Virus record (IMG/VR): IMGVR_UViG_3300031857_000311
Coordinates: 1-49,175 of that record
DNA length: 49,175 bases
Strand: one strand, 5' to 3'
DNA from: a virus
Positions within the stretch are counted from its first letter, which is position 1, and every line of letters starts with the position of its first letter. The notes under the pieces were generated by a model. The model searched no databases. It had not been told where the DNA came from and worked only from the letters and a program-made list of their open reading frames with translations. The translations under genes were made by a program, and so were the position numbers. Below, piece by piece: positions 37,467-45,669 of the stretch.

Positions 37467-37494
37467 ATATTACGGGTTACCGGGAGCGAATAAA

Positions 37495-38124
37495 ATGAAA
37501 AAAGTATTAATAACCGTGGCGTTATTTGCGATGGTTGGATCAGTATCAGCAGCAGATCCTATCGTAACTGATTCTACATCAAGAAGTACCGTAGATTCAA
37601 ATTCTACAACAACAATAAAATCTCCACCACCTACAGCAGTAGCACCAGCAATTACTACCATTAATAATGATGTATGTGCCGTAGCAGCGAGTGGAGCAGT
37701 CCAAACGCAGATTCTTGGTATCTCCATGGGTGGTACGATGAGAGATATGAATTGCGAAAGAATCAAACTTTCAAAGAACTTATATGACATGGGCATGAAG
37801 GTAGCTGCTGTAGCTTCTTTATGTCAAGATGAACGAGTGTTCGCAGCTATGTTGGCTGCTGGAACACCTTGTCCTATTGATGGTAAGATCGGCGAGCAAG
37901 CAAAATCAGAATGGCAAGCACGTGGTGTCATTGATAACCAAAAGAAAGAAAATGTTGGTTATTATGCTACCAAAGCACCTACAGTAGATTTAAGGGAACC
38001 ACCTAAAGATTCTCAGCCCAAAGATGCGGCTGGTAAGGAGGTATCCAAAAGTAACAACGTGGGGAAGTGTGATGCTTATACTGGTGATGATCCTGTTGTA
38101 AGAGCGAGAGTCTGTGGTAAATGA
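37495..38124 (+). CDS. Secreted Cys-containing protein, 209 aa
   Basis: Signal peptide MKKVLITVALFAMVGSVSA with cut before ADP. A Thr/Ser-rich stretch follows, then a small domain with Cys pairs (NNDVCAVAAS, MRDMNCERIK, SLCQDERVF, GTPCPIDG) and a polar tail ending CDAYTGDDPVVRARVCGK. The domain GMKVAAVASLCQDERV is helical. It overlaps the next secreted protein by four bases. Late expression of exported proteins suggests virion attachment or envelope modification; the role is not known. Confidence 0.6.
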   Translation: MKKVLITVALFAMVGSVSAADPIVTDSTSRSTVDSNSTTTIKSPPPTAVAPAITTINNDVCAVAASGAVQTQILGISMGGTMRDMNCERIKLSKNLYDMGMKVAAVASLCQDERVFAAMLAAGTPCPIDGKIGEQAKSEWQARGVIDNQKKENVGYYATKAPTVDLREPPKDSQPKDAAGKEVSKSNNVGKCDAYTGDDPVVRARVCGK

Positions 38125-40367
38125 AACAACTAATAAAGTTTGCAGCGGCAGTAGTCATGTCGATCGTCGGGTCGATAGCTGCCGCACAGACTGTTCAAAC
38201 TACACCTAATTTAATTCAACCAAATCATTGGGCAGGTGTAACCTACGGAGTCCATCCAGGAGATTGTTGTACTGGTGGGCCGCAACCACTTTATGATACA
38301 AGTAATAACTCAATAAACTTTTCTTATGGCAACTATAATGTTGCCCAACTAGTTGCGTTAAATCAAGCACTGTCAGGAACAGGTATAAATGTTCGTGGAT
38401 TTAATTATTCGTGGACTATTACTACTGCAACTCAAAATGGCGTTGATCCTCTTAATGCCAGTGTTGGGCTTTATAGTTCTTCTGGAAATTATCTAGAAGG
38501 ATTTAATTATTCTTATAACAATGCTGTGACAAATCAAACGTACTCGGGTACGGAGAATTTTTCACAACACTATCCATTGGCTAGTCTTTATGGGATACAA
38601 TTAAATTTTCAATCAGTAGATAATGGATTCTGGGCAGGATATTATGGACCAAGAGTAAGTAATATCAGTTTGACTGCTAATTATGGTGTTGATCCCTGTG
38701 CCGCTAATCCAGCATATTCTCCATCATGTCCCGGATTTAACACAGTAATAACCAGCGGTAATCTACTGTCTGGTACAACTGGTGTACAGGCATATGCTAT
38801 CAATCAAGCATTGGCCTTAGCAGGAGCAGGTGCTACTATTCATGGGTTTGATTACGGTTACAATTATAATGTTGCTGGAAGACAATGTGCTGTGTGGGAT
38901 TTATTTGGTCTTTGCTTAACAGGTTTTAACTATTCCGATGCCGGTGTTTCAACAGTTATCACAGATAGTAATAATGCTACAATCTTCAGTGAATCCAACA
39001 CACATAATGGTGGTGACAATGGAACTTCTGGAACATTTAGCAAACAATTTAGATTTGGTTCCTCTTTGCCAATGTCAACGTTGGGCGGGTTTGCCATGGC
39101 CCCATGGACTAGCGGTAATGCTAGTATAACAAACATGTACAGTAATGCGGTATATACTCCTGATGTTTGCATATCAAATCCTTTGTATTCTCCTTCATGC
39201 CCTGGATATGCTGCTGCTTATTTTACACAGCAATGTACAGCTAATCCTTTATATGACTCAAGTTGTCCTGGATATGCTCAAGCGTTTTTTACACAACAAT
39301 GTACAGCAAATCAATTATATAATCCTGCTTGTCCTGGGTATGCTGCTGCTTATCTAAATCAACAATGTACAGCTAATCCTTTATATGCTACACAATGCCC
39401 AGGATATGAAACTGCTTATCTAAATCAACAATGTACAGCTAATCCTTTATACTCAACAAGCTGTTCTGGATATCAAACAGCAACAACACAATGTTCTGTA
39501 AATCCATTAAGCAATACTCTGTGCTCAGGATATACTACAGCTTCCAATACATGTTCTAATAACCAATTGACTTATTCTTATTGCCCTAACTATACCACTA
39601 CTCTTGCTTCCTGCGGATCTAATCCACAGAGTAATACTATGTGCCCAGGATATAGCACAACTAAATCTACATCAACTGGAGGTGGTGGATTTTCAACATC
39701 TTCCACATCAGAACCATCTTTATCTGTTAGTTCTTCAGGTAAAGTAGAAGCTACAGTTTCTAAAACTGGCGATAGTAATGTAGACAGTGTGGTAGATAGA
39801 CAATCAACATCTGCTTCACCTAGCGACACAACCGCAGCGGTAAAACTAGCTCCGGCTCCAGCTCCCCCGTCACAGGGATCTAATCCTTCAGCTGGTCCAG
39901 CAGCCCCTATGGCCGCTGCCGCTGCTAAAGAAGAAAAGAAAAAAGACGAACAAAAGGCTGAAACATCATCAGGCGGTCAAGGACCTATGGCTAAATCTTC
40001 CGGCCCATCAGACGGTGGTGATAAAGACAGACCTAAAACTGCTAGACAAGAGATACAAGAAAAACGTGAAGCTGCCGCCAAAGCCAAAGCTGTTGAGGAA
40101 GGAAAACAACTAGCAGGCAAAATGGGAGATTCTGTATCAATGGAACAACAGATTGCTGTACAAAATGTAGTATTACAGGCAATGGGATTTACACCGGGAT
40201 TCGATGTTTATAATCGTGCTATAATGCCTGACGCTGTAGGTTACAGACCATTTGAAATTTATCGTGGTCAACGAAACATAGACACACCGTCATCACGCAG
40301 ATTGTTAAGTGGGTCAGATAGGCTCCACACTGAAATGATTGATCAACAATATAATAGGGGGCAATAA
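38121..40367 (+). CDS. Secreted repeat protein with Cys-rich NPLY/CPGY repeats, 748 aa
   Basis: Signal peptide (MKQLIKFAAAVVMSIVGSIA then AAQ). Residues 30-345 hold two related beta-rich Asn/Tyr/Gly domains. Eight consecutive repeats of 17-22 residues follow, each Cys-x2-Asn-Pro-Leu-Tyr-x4-Cys-Pro-Gly-Tyr. Then come a Ser/Thr linker, a charged Ala/Lys/Glu segment and a C-terminal domain (MGFTPGFDVYNRAIMPD). It looks like a surface adhesin or exported virion protein. The last gene part shares TAATG coupling with a small membrane protein. Confidence 0.65.
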   Translation: MKQLIKFAAAVVMSIVGSIAAAQTVQTTPNLIQPNHWAGVTYGVHPGDCCTGGPQPLYDTSNNSINFSYGNYNVAQLVALNQALSGTGINVRGFNYSWTITTATQNGVDPLNASVGLYSSSGNYLEGFNYSYNNAVTNQTYSGTENFSQHYPLASLYGIQLNFQSVDNGFWAGYYGPRVSNISLTANYGVDPCAANPAYSPSCPGFNTVITSGNLLSGTTGVQAYAINQALALAGAGATIHGFDYGYNYNVAGRQCAVWDLFGLCLTGFNYSDAGVSTVITDSNNATIFSESNTHNGGDNGTSGTFSKQFRFGSSLPMSTLGGFAMAPWTSGNASITNMYSNAVYTPDVCISNPLYSPSCPGYAAAYFTQQCTANPLYDSSCPGYAQAFFTQQCTANQLYNPACPGYAAAYLNQQCTANPLYATQCPGYETAYLNQQCTANPLYSTSCSGYQTATTQCSVNPLSNTLCSGYTTASNTCSNNQLTYSYCPNYTTTLASCGSNPQSNTMCPGYSTTKSTSTGGGGFSTSSTSEPSLSVSSSGKVEATVSKTGDSNVDSVVDRQSTSASPSDTTAAVKLAPAPAPPSQGSNPSAGPAAPMAAAAAKEEKKKDEQKAETSSGGQGPMAKSSGPSDGGDKDRPKTARQEIQEKREAAAKAKAVEEGKQLAGKMGDSVSMEQQIAVQNVVLQAMGFTPGFDVYNRAIMPDAVGYRPFEIYRGQRNIDTPSSRRLLSGSDRLHTEMIDQQYNRGQ
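39168..39670 (+). repeat. Tandem coding repeats of the Cys-NPLY-CPGY unit
   Basis: Eight tandem units of about 51-66 bases lie inside the secreted repeat protein. Several consecutive units are nearly identical at DNA level (ACACAACAATGTACAGC and CTAATCCTTTATA recur), so recent expansion by recombination or slippage is likely. Confidence 0.8.
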
Positions 40368-40573
40368 TGGAAATGTCGCTGTTGTTTGAATCTTTTATGA
40401 TATTTTATCTATTAGAAGTATTACTTTTAGTTTCTATATACGTTTGGTATTATAAAGAATCTAAAAATATAACAGTTACACAAAGTGAAAGCCAAAAAAG
40501 TTCTGGGCCAACAGCGTCAGAACTTATTAAAATGAGACAGTTGGCCAATCAACTGAATCGTGGACAACAATAA
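40367..40573 (+). CDS. Small membrane protein, 68 aa
   Basis: One N-terminal membrane helix (FMIFYLLEVLLLVSIYVWYY) and a polar tail rich in Ser, Gln and Asn (ASELIKMRQLANQLNRGQQ). Start overlaps the preceding stop (TAATG) with AGGGGGC upstream. It lies between the secreted repeat protein and two related membrane/coiled-coil proteins, so it may be part of an envelope complex. Confidence 0.6.
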   Translation: MEMSLLFESFMIFYLLEVLLLVSIYVWYYKESKNITVTQSESQKSSGPTASELIKMRQLANQLNRGQQ

Positions 40574-40586
40574 AGGGGTTATTAAA

Positions 40587-41213
40587 ATGTCCGAAGAAAA
40601 AGATCTAGACAAAAAAGTTGACGAGTTAGAAGCAGCTAAAGAAAAGTATCTCAGCGATAATACTGTTATTAGTATAGGCGGTTATGCTTTTACACCTGCT
40701 AAATTGATGATCGCCGGCGGTATCATATCATCTGTTCTTGGTGGCCTTTATGGTTCTTTTGAAGTTTATAAAGATTACATGGATATGAAAGACAAGATCG
40801 CAAATTATGTCACACCAGACTTAACTGAGATTTATAAAAAGATGGAAGTCTTAGATGCTAACACAGGCAAGATGGTTGAATACACCCAAGACATTAAAAA
40901 CGATCTTAAAAATGATATTAGAAGAGTAGAAGGTGTAGTTGAAAATCTTGAAAGAAAAAGCGGCAGTGCTATTAGGGACACCGATAATACTGTTAAAGAT
41001 ATTAAACGAGAAGTAGACACTACAACCAAGGAGCTGAGAAAAGATGTTGACGGAACTCTTAAAGAAGTTAGAAGGTATAGTGATCAAACTATTAAAGAAG
41101 TCAATCAAGAAATGACACGTAACCAGAAAGAAACACAAAACGAACTACGTGCTATTAGAAGAGAAGTTGACGATAAAATTAAAAAAGCGTTAGACAACCC
41201 ATTGTCTAACTAA
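40587..41213 (+). CDS. Membrane-anchored coiled-coil protein, copy 1, 208 aa
   Basis: ATG 40587 has AAAGGGG at good spacing; an upstream GTG start is rejected. Order: short N-terminal coil (DLDKKVDELEAAKEKYL), a strand (TVISIGGYAFTPAKLM), one membrane helix (IAGGIISSVLGGLYGSF), then 150 residues of coiled coil with regular Ile/Val/Leu (KNDIRRVEGVVENLERKSG). It is a longer version of the next gene; the extra part is a heptad block of about 45 residues. The role is unknown. Confidence 0.65.
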   Translation: MSEEKDLDKKVDELEAAKEKYLSDNTVISIGGYAFTPAKLMIAGGIISSVLGGLYGSFEVYKDYMDMKDKIANYVTPDLTEIYKKMEVLDANTGKMVEYTQDIKNDLKNDIRRVEGVVENLERKSGSAIRDTDNTVKDIKREVDTTTKELRKDVDGTLKEVRRYSDQTIKEVNQEMTRNQKETQNELRAIRREVDDKIKKALDNPLSN

Positions 41214-41224
41214 GGAGGAGGGAG

Positions 41225-41701
41225 ATGGGAGAAGAAATTAAAGATGTAAACAAAAAGGTCGACGACCTTGAAGCAGCAGCAAAAAAGTATGCCAGTAAAG
41301 ATACTGTTATCAGCATTGGTGGATACGAATTTACTCCTGCTAAGTTAATGGTAGCTGCTACTATTGTGTCATCTACATTGGGTGGATTATACGGTGCCTT
41401 TGAAGTATATAAAGATTATCAGAGTATGAAAAAACGTATCGCAGAATATGTTGCTCCGGATCTCAGCGAACTGAATAAGAAGATGGAAATCACTATGCAG
41501 AATAGTGAAAAGTCTGTTCAGTATACGCAAGATATCAAGAACGATCTAAAACAAGATATCCGCAGACTTGAAAAAGTTGTTGAACAAGTAGAGCGTGACG
41601 GTAAGCAGTTGTCTCGCGAAACTGATCAAGACCTAAGGACTATCCGTAAAGAAATAGATATGAAGATACAACGAGCTTTAGATAATCCATTAGCAAAATA
41701 A
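41225..41701 (+). CDS. Membrane-anchored coiled-coil protein, copy 2, 158 aa
   Basis: Clearly related to the previous gene: DVNKKVDDLEAAAKKYASKD, ISIGGYEFTPAKLMVAATIV, GGLYGAFEVYKDY and the end RALDNPLAK (RALDNPLSN-type in copy 1). The coiled coil is shorter. AAGGAGG precedes ATG. Tandem duplicates may form hetero-oligomers across the membrane. A terminator follows. Confidence 0.65.
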   Translation: MGEEIKDVNKKVDDLEAAAKKYASKDTVISIGGYEFTPAKLMVAATIVSSTLGGLYGAFEVYKDYQSMKKRIAEYVAPDLSELNKKMEITMQNSEKSVQYTQDIKNDLKQDIRRLEKVVEQVERDGKQLSRETDQDLRTIRKEIDMKIQRALDNPLAK

Positions 41702-41722
41702 TAGTAGCATATTATCAAAACA

Positions 41723-41752
41723 AAAAGCCCAGAAGAAATTTTGGGCTTTTTT
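41723..41752 (+). terminator. Rho-independent terminator
   Basis: AAAAGCCC and GGGCTTTT pair around a loop of about 12 bases, followed by T. It ends the 37495-41701 group. Confidence 0.85.
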
Positions 41753-41760
41753 GTTAAATA
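41753..41760 (+). promoter_or_regulatory. Late promoter variant (GTTAAATA)
   Basis: The octamer follows the terminator directly and is 34 bases before ATG 41795, with GAAGGAGCG as ribosome site. Confidence 0.6.
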
Positions 41761-41794
41761 AACGTGCAGTAATTATTAGGAGCGAAGGAGCGAT

Positions 41795-42076
41795 ATGAAT
41801 GCTGATTTAAAATTGTTTAAATGGGTGGTTATTCTGTTAGCACTTCCTTTGGGTCTAGCTATATTTGGTGGTGATAGTTTTCGCTATCCATGTCAAGACC
41901 CTAAAAACTGGGATAAAGAGATGTGTAAGTTGCCTACTTGCGATGTTACACGAACTTGCCCAGAACACATCTTCAAAGGTGGCAGAGATCCTAGATTAGG
42001 ACCTCCAAAAGATGGAGAAGTTTCTCCAACAACGAAACCGATGGTTTCAGTACCTCAAGATAAAGGATGCAAATGA
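41795..42076 (+). CDS. Small membrane/secreted protein with Cys cluster, 93 aa
   Basis: An N-terminal hydrophobic helix (WVVILLALPLGLAIFGG) acts as anchor or signal. The outer part has Cys in CQDPKNWDKEMCKLPTCDV and TCPEHIF, giving five or six Cys, then a Pro/Lys tail. Type of small envelope protein common in T4-like phages. It overlaps the following membrane protein by four bases. Confidence 0.6.
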   Translation: MNADLKLFKWVVILLALPLGLAIFGGDSFRYPCQDPKNWDKEMCKLPTCDVTRTCPEHIFKGGRDPRLGPPKDGEVSPTTKPMVSVPQDKGCK

Positions 42077-42627
42077 TGGAAATTCTAACAAAATTTAAAA
42101 AAGAAGATAAGGACACAGGAGAACACTTTATCTATACCGAAGAGCAATTAATGGCTAGACTTAAATTCTTTATTGGAATTTGCCTAGCACTAACATTAAC
42201 AGGAATCGTTTTTGTGGTGTTGTATTCGATTATTTTCGTTACACAACCACTAAACGCTATATCTCCAATTGATCAAAAATTCTTTGAGTTGATCATACCG
42301 ATCGCTACATTCTTAACAGGAACCCTGTCAGGTATTATGTTAGCTGGTAATGACAAAGATCTTAGAGCTAAAGCATTAGAAGCTGCTAACAAAGCCCCAA
42401 CAGTATCACCTAGCCCTAGCACACCACCAACATCTGGCGGATTCAGTGCTTCAGCTAACTTTGGCGGTGCTAATTTAAGTTTTAGCAAACCAGCGATGTC
42501 AACACCGGGAGCAACACCGGCAGCAGGACCGTTTGGAGCTGCAAGCTCTTTCAGTCCGCCAGCTCAACCAATGATGAGTTCATTAGGCAAACCAATGCCT
42601 GTGCCCCCAGAAGATCCTGAGCTGTAA
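42073..42627 (+). CDS. Two-span membrane protein with Pro/Ser/Ala-rich tail, 184 aa
   Basis: Start ATG 42073 overlaps the previous stop, with AAAGGA six bases before it. Residues 35-57 (FFIGICLALTLTGIVFVVLY) and 76-93 (LIIPIATFLTGTLSGIML) are membrane spans. The last 80 residues are low complexity, rich in Pro, Ser, Gly and Ala (TVSPSPSTPPTSGGFSASAN). The function is unknown; the tail would be exposed on the cytoplasmic side by the charge rule. Confidence 0.6.
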   Translation: MMEILTKFKKEDKDTGEHFIYTEEQLMARLKFFIGICLALTLTGIVFVVLYSIIFVTQPLNAISPIDQKFFELIIPIATFLTGTLSGIMLAGNDKDLRAKALEAANKAPTVSPSPSTPPTSGGFSASANFGGANLSFSKPAMSTPGATPAAGPFGAASSFSPPAQPMMSSLGKPMPVPPEDPEL

Positions 42628-42631
42628 TTAA

Positions 42632-42660
42632 AAAAGCCCGTTTTAAACGGGCTTTTCTTT
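42632..42660. terminator. Bidirectional terminator between converging genes
   Basis: AAAAGCCCG and CGGGCTTTT pair around TTTTAAA, with T-rich ends in both directions. It serves the rightward membrane gene and the leftward SGNH gene. Confidence 0.9.
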
Positions 42661-43491
42661 CTATCCAAATTTACTCATCTGGAACATGGACAGTATGTTC
42701 CTTGTTTTTATTGTAGATTTTCGCTGCTCTACTTTTACAGAGTCAAGTTCTTTGGCTATAAAATTGCGATTCTCTAATGAGTCTGCTGTTAATATCCCCA
42801 ACTCAAACTCTGTAGTAAGATCTAATTCTAGATCATTGGCAAAAGTATTGTAGACCTTGTCTAATAGCACATCGTGATTTCTTAGACATAGGTGATTGTA
42901 TCTAGGATCTATACCTTGTATAAGACTGTTATAAGCATTGTTGGTATGACCGCCGGGTATTTCGGGAGTGGCTACATTTTCTGTAAGACTACCTTTGGAA
43001 AATTTTATGTTATCAAAGTCATCGTAACCGGGGATCATCTGATCAAATCCAAAAATCAATAACGGTTTACGCCACTTTCGTTTATCTACGATCGCAGATA
43101 ACCAACCTATCCGTTGTAAAGTTGCTACGCTATCTAATTGCGGACGTTGTATGTATCGTTCCCACATTTCGGCAGTCTTGGCTATGATAGGATCAATGTG
43201 TGAGGCTTCTTTTAAAAACTCAACCTTACCTAATGTAGGGTCTTCAACAGTCCACCATCGCCTAGCAGGATGAGTAGCTACAATCAATAGATAATCATCT
43301 GGTTGTATTTGATCTAATTGGACCTGAAGCATATACCAAGCATATTCTTGTGCTGATCCAATCATAGAGAAATTAGTGAATCCATTACAGCCTAATTTTT
43401 GTGCTAGACGGAACCACCAGGTCTTTTCTTGATCGCGACCTTGCTTTTCTGCTGCTGTAAAACTATCTCCAACAATGTATAATCTTGACAT
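42661..43491 (-). CDS. SGNH/GDSL-like hydrolase, 276 aa
   Basis: Starts MSRLYIVGDSFTAAEKQG with the catalytic Ser 10 in GDSF. NFSMIGSAQEYAW is block II/III-like; a C-terminal NHLCLRNHDVL could provide the Asp/His of block V, although the usual DxxH spacing is not exact. It has a central Trp-rich region (ARRWWTVEDP). It is a second SGNH protein in the window, not closely similar to the one at 25581. A role on host surface glycans is possible. Confidence 0.65.
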   Translation of the reverse strand: MSRLYIVGDSFTAAEKQGRDQEKTWWFRLAQKLGCNGFTNFSMIGSAQEYAWYMLQVQLDQIQPDDYLLIVATHPARRWWTVEDPTLGKVEFLKEASHIDPIIAKTAEMWERYIQRPQLDSVATLQRIGWLSAIVDKRKWRKPLLIFGFDQMIPGYDDFDNIKFSKGSLTENVATPEIPGGHTNNAYNSLIQGIDPRYNHLCLRNHDVLLDKVYNTFANDLELDLTTEFELGILTADSLENRNFIAKELDSVKVEQRKSTIKTRNILSMFQMSKFG

Positions 43492-43519
43492 GTAAATAAT
43501 TATCTAGGTTAAATATAGT

Positions 43520-43687
43520 ATGAACAATTCGTGGAACGCTTTAGATAATGTGTTCGATTTACAAATTTGGTTTTTCCTACAGATGTACTATTGGCCTTAT
43601 TATGCTATAGGCAAACAAGATGATTGGAAAGACTGGGTTGGATCTAGTTTAAACGGATGGCGTGTTTCTAATCTTTGCAAGCCTTAA
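43520..43687 (+). CDS. Small Trp/Tyr-rich protein, 55 aa
   Basis: The frame starts four bases after a late-type GTTAAATA octamer (43508-43515), with no Shine-Dalgarno. The peptide is rich in aromatics (DLQIWFFLQMYYWPYYAIG) and could sit on a membrane surface. Its last 39 bases overlap the end of the desaturase gene on the other strand. No family is recognised. Confidence 0.45.
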   Translation: MNNSWNALDNVFDLQIWFFLQMYYWPYYAIGKQDDWKDWVGSSLNGWRVSNLCKP

Positions 43688-44365
43688 AAACTTTAACACG
43701 ATTATATAAAACCATCCAATATCAAATTCATACCATTTTTTACTGAACTTGGCACTAGCACCATCGCCGTGGTGATTATTATGCAACATTTCTCCACCAA
43801 TCCAAAAATCAATTGGTAGTAAATTGCGGCTAGTGTCTTTAACATCGTAGTTGCGATAACCCCACCAATGAGCAGCACCGTTAATAACACCTGCTGCCCA
43901 AAATGGAATCCATATCATTTGGACTCCCCACACAATCATCCCTGTAGGGCCAAAGAGCAATAGGTCTATGACCAACATCAAAAGAATCCCTGCGAGGGGG
44001 TAGGGAGTGTAAACTTTTTCTTCAATCCAATCATTAGGTGTACCGTGACCTAGATCGTTAATTAATATTTTATTACGTTTTGCTTTGACATATAAAAATG
44101 CTCCGCCAAACAATACCCGCCATATGCCATGCTGTTTAGGACTATGTGGGTCTTGTTCTGTATCTGCTGCTTGGTGATGTTTTCGATGTACAGCGACCCA
44201 CTCACGAGTGTTCATGCCTGTGGTCATCCATAACCAAAATCGCATAAAATGTGCCACTATCGGATGAAACTGTACCGATCTGTGTGCTTGTGATCTGTGT
44301 AAGTAGAGTGTAACACATGCTATGGTAATTTGAACCATAACTAAAGTTGCTATTATTTTATCCAT
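43649..44365 (-). CDS. Fatty acid desaturase (delta-9 type)
   Basis: 238 residues with three histidine boxes for the di-iron site: HRSQAH (H23-H28), HRKHH (60-64) and HNNHH (195-199), interleaved with membrane segments (LLMLVIDLLLFGPTGMIVWG). TREWVAVHRKHHQAAD is the core. The type is the acyl-CoA/acyl-lipid delta-9 desaturase found in bacteria and reported in marine phages. It introduces a double bond with oxygen and a ferredoxin-like donor. It would raise membrane fluidity. Confidence 0.93.
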   Translation of the reverse strand: MDKIIATLVMVQITIACVTLYLHRSQAHRSVQFHPIVAHFMRFWLWMTTGMNTREWVAVHRKHHQAADTEQDPHSPKQHGIWRVLFGGAFLYVKAKRNKILINDLGHGTPNDWIEEKVYTPYPLAGILLMLVIDLLLFGPTGMIVWGVQMIWIPFWAAGVINGAAHWWGYRNYDVKDTSRNLLPIDFWIGGEMLHNNHHGDGASAKFSKKWYEFDIGWFYIIVLKFLRLAKIRNTPSV

Positions 44366-44369
44366 CTAG

Positions 44370-44377
44370 TATTTATG
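44370..44377 (-). promoter_or_regulatory. Late promoter variant on minus strand (CATAAATA)
   Basis: The octamer ends four bases before the desaturase ATG at 44365, without a Shine-Dalgarno. Confidence 0.5.
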
Positions 44378-44392
44378 GTAATTTAGTAGGGC

Positions 44393-44421
44393 TTGACAAA
44401 CTTATTAACTGAGTATATAAT
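44393..44421 (+). promoter_or_regulatory. Sigma-70 promoter (consensus) with ATG at +1
   Basis: TTGACA and TATAAT are separated by 17 bases. The -10 box ends six bases before ATG 44428, so transcription would begin at the start codon. No Shine-Dalgarno is present. Confidence 0.85.
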
Positions 44422-44427
44422 AATAGT

Positions 44428-45276
44428 ATGAAAATTCAAATTGTATCAGATCTCCACCTAGAATTCGCAGACATTTTCATTAAAAACGAAAATGGTGCTG
44501 ATGTCTTGATTTTATCAGGTGACATTATGGTAGCCAACGATCTCCACGAATCGCCGCTACTGTCAACCCCTTACCTGCCAAACGAAGCTGCTTCCGATAC
44601 TAAAAAAGGCCGGGCCGCTAGGTATCGTGATTTCCTTAGTAGATGCTCTTTCCAATTTAAGGATGTAATCGTCGTTATGGGCAATCATGAGTTCTATCAT
44701 GGTCGGTGGCATGCCAGTGTCCAGTGGATGCGTGACGAATGTAGTAGATTCCCCAATGTTCATTTCTTAGAAAATGATACCAAAGATATTGGTGATGTAA
44801 GATTCATTGGTGGTACACTTTGGACTGACATGAACAAATACGATCCTCTTACTCTCCATGCTGTTCGAGACATGATGAACGACTTCCGTTGTATCCGTAA
44901 TGATCAACTGGGATTTATTCCTTTGAAACCTGCTGATACCTGCGAACGGCACAGGAAAACTTTGGCATACTTTAAGTTCTGTTTAGAAGGCATGCCTAAT
45001 ACTAAGTTTGTGGTAGTTTCTCACCACACACCTAGTTTCCAGAGTTGTGCTCCGGAGTACGCTCATGATCATATCATGAACGGTGCGTATCACAGCGAAC
45101 TTAGCGAGTTTATACTTGATCACCCACAGATCAAACTGTGGACTCATGGACATACACATCATGCGTTTGATTACATGATAGGTGAAACTAGAGTGGTTTG
45201 TAATCCTAGAGGTTATGAGTCTAGTAACTGGAAAGAACAAACTGGTTGGGACATTAATAAGATTGTAGAAGTATGA
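44428..45276 (+). CDS. Calcineurin-like metallophosphoesterase
   Basis: 282 residues with all metal motifs: IVSDLHLEF (Asp 8, His 10), LILSGDIM, VVMGNHEFYHG, VVSHHTPSF and THGHTHHAFDY. The family includes phosphodiesterases, nucleotidases and protein phosphatases; the substrate here is unknown. It has a consensus promoter and a probable leaderless mRNA, suggesting early expression. It starts an operon that runs with overlaps to at least 47156. Confidence 0.93.
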   Translation: MKIQIVSDLHLEFADIFIKNENGADVLILSGDIMVANDLHESPLLSTPYLPNEAASDTKKGRAARYRDFLSRCSFQFKDVIVVMGNHEFYHGRWHASVQWMRDECSRFPNVHFLENDTKDIGDVRFIGGTLWTDMNKYDPLTLHAVRDMMNDFRCIRNDQLGFIPLKPADTCERHRKTLAYFKFCLEGMPNTKFVVVSHHTPSFQSCAPEYAHDHIMNGAYHSELSEFILDHPQIKLWTHGHTHHAFDYMIGETRVVCNPRGYESSNWKEQTGWDINKIVEV

Positions 45277-45668
45277 ATATCACTGTTTATAGTCGAAATC
45301 GATTATACGAAACATTCTCAAAGTGGGATGTTCCTCGGGACTTTGCTGATCCCATGGCCAATTATTTGGTCTACGGATACAGCCCCGGCGGCTTCTTTAC
45401 CTCTGTGTTAGCTAATGACTTCCATGGTGCTGTTAGCCGCAGTCATCCTAGTAATACTATTGAAGCATTAAAGTGTCTAGGTGGGTGGGTAACAGACTGT
45501 ATGCCTCGCGAAGCTCACGGCAGCTATGATGTTGTTGCTGATTGGCTTACATATGACAGTGGTGTTCGTAGACTTATTCTTGAAGAAAATAATTTGATCT
45601 ACACCGAACAAGAAGAAGTAATGTTAGCTCTTCGAGATGAATCTACAACCGAACCAATACTGTATTAA
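45273..45668 (+). CDS. Conserved phage protein of unknown function, 131 aa
   Basis: Coupled to the phosphoesterase (ATGA). The protein has an ordered, globular composition with Tyr, Phe and Gly (YSPGGFFTSVLANDFHGAV) and an acidic C-terminus. No membrane segment. Similar short proteins are seen in T4-like marine phage early regions, but I cannot name a family. Function unknown. Confidence 0.55.
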   Translation: MNITVYSRNRLYETFSKWDVPRDFADPMANYLVYGYSPGGFFTSVLANDFHGAVSRSHPSNTIEALKCLGGWVTDCMPREAHGSYDVVADWLTYDSGVRRLILEENNLIYTEQEEVMLALRDESTTEPILY

Positions 45669-45669
45669 G

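Noticed and set aside
39168-39670. CRISPR array or non-coding satellite
   Set aside because: The repeats are in frame, vary mainly at codon level and encode the Cys-NPLY-CPGY unit of a secreted protein; there are no spacers.
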